A stretch of 35,239 nt of DNA, from contig WQSN01000028.1 in the NCBI GenBank assembly GCA_009787835.1, forward strand, positions 1 through 35,239, in the 5' to 3' direction. Below the pieces are notes generated by a model. It was given only the letters and a program-made list of their open reading frames with translations, ran no database searches and was not told where the DNA came from. Made by a program: the position numbers and the translations under genes. Position 1 is the stretch's first letter. Every line of letters starts with the position of its first letter. Shown here in pieces: positions 34,811-35,239 of this stretch. This stretch comes from Treponema sp. (lineage in GTDB: Bacteria; Spirochaetota; Spirochaetia; Treponematales; Breznakiellaceae).

Positions 34811-35239
34811 TTATAACCAGAACCGCACGCCTAAATTTATTGGAACTTCCCAAAAAAAACCAATGCCATTATCAAATAAAACGCCAACTTGCGGCGCTGT
34901 TTGTAAATTAACCTCAAAAAGTCTGACCGGGTACCAGCTTAAACCGATAGGAATTCGACCGGAAAAAGCGAACAGCATAGGATCTTCATTATCTTTCGGG
35001 AACCACAGATGCGCGCCAAAACCAGCGCCGAAGTACCAATGCAGATTAATTCTCGCAATTAACGGGACATCAAATATGTAAAAATCACCTGACATTCCCC
35101 ACCCGGTATGCTTTTCAGAAAACTCCGAATTTATCGCCCAGAAAATCGGTATTCCCGCAAACTTAAATGTTAAAGCCGCTCCGGGTATTAAAGCCGCCCC
35201 ATCATTGAACTTGTCCTGCGCGAAACTGCCGCTGGCTTG
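34811..35239 (-). CDS. C-terminal part of a predicted outer-membrane beta-barrel protein (5' end outside window)
   Basis: The frame is open from the window edge to the stop at 34811, giving 142 residues that begin QASGSFAQDKFNDG. A Met at 35095 is internal rather than a real start. The sequence alternates polar and hydrophobic residues with many aromatic and glycine residues (INLHWYFGAGFGAHLW, SWYPVRLFEVNLQ, FFWEVPINLGVRFWL), the pattern of amphipathic beta-strands of an outer-membrane barrel. It ends in an aromatic-rich strand. It resembles exported proteins of unknown function in treponemes, but I cannot name the family. It converges with parB across the terminator. Confidence 0.75.
   Translation of the reverse strand, partial: QASGSFAQDKFNDGAALIPGAALTFKFAGIPIFWAINSEFSEKHTGWGMSGDFYIFDVPLIARINLHWYFGAGFGAHLWFPKDNEDPMLFAFSGRIPIGLSWYPVRLFEVNLQTAPQVGVLFDNGIGFFWEVPINLGVRFWL

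Overview
The window looks like the replication-origin region of a spirochaete close to Treponema, probably an uncultured, host-associated member of the Treponematales. The main evidence is the gene order dnaA, dnaN, recF, DUF721/dciA, (a GNAT gene), gyrA, which matches the start of the Treponema pallidum map, with gyrB divergent from dnaA. An HslJ/META-type lipoprotein, a beta-helix repeat surface protein, a spirochaete-style 6-phosphofructokinase and parAB close to the origin fit the same picture. Around the origin most genes to the left run leftward and most to the right run rightward, as expected for bidirectional replication. No species can be named from the sequence alone. || Layout. 1-1713: the end of an integrated element. 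It has a partial accessory gene running off the left edge, a tyrosine integrase coupled to it by an ATGA overlap, and an integrase upstream region carrying two sets of helically phased direct repeats. 1714-1786: initiator tRNA-fMet, whose 3' end faces the integrase and is the likely attachment target. 1863-4943: a Wadjet (jetABCD) plasmid-defence operon in decay. jetA is frameshifted and shortened, jetB looks whole, jetC has lost its whole coiled coil but is still open, and jetD is reduced to fragments. 4956-9340, leftward: a U32 peptidase-family gene, a SWIM zinc-finger gene split by one frameshift, a small gene relic, a cupin and a Gfo/Idh/MocA oxidoreductase. 9359-11736: a small membrane protein and gyrB. 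|| 11737-12133: gyrB-dnaA intergenic region with two consensus DnaA boxes, back-to-back promoters and a 41-bp near-perfect palindrome; a second, weaker set of DnaA boxes lies between dnaA and dnaN. 12134-20375: dnaA, dnaN, recF, dciA-like, GNAT, gyrA and a META-domain lipoprotein. 20451-30081: carbohydrate and housekeeping genes: a 1.2-kilo-residue GH13 protein, arfB with a perfect parS site laid over its stop codon, ATP-type phosphofructokinase, a TrmH/SpoU methyltransferase, malQ and a beta-helix repeat protein. || 30129-32846, leftward: PHP phosphoesterase, DRTGG protein, a CBS-pair plus histidine-kinase-like ATPase protein and a DEDDh exonuclease. The first three are a module usually found beside electron-bifurcating [FeFe]-hydrogenase genes, but no hydrogenase gene is seen here. 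32998-34749: parA and parB, which would act on the parS at 24553. 34811-35239: the C-terminal end of an outer-membrane-like protein, cut by the window edge. || How it fits together: the core is a replication initiation and segregation neighbourhood (DnaA, clamp, RecF, DciA-type helicase loader, both gyrase subunits, ParAB and parS). Mobile and defence material has accumulated and decayed next to the initiator tRNA about 10 kb to the left. I do not see a complete undescribed system. The least explained items are the decayed Wadjet with a coiled-coil-less JetC, the phased repeats at the integrase, the palindrome before dnaA, and the hydrogenase-type regulatory module on its own.
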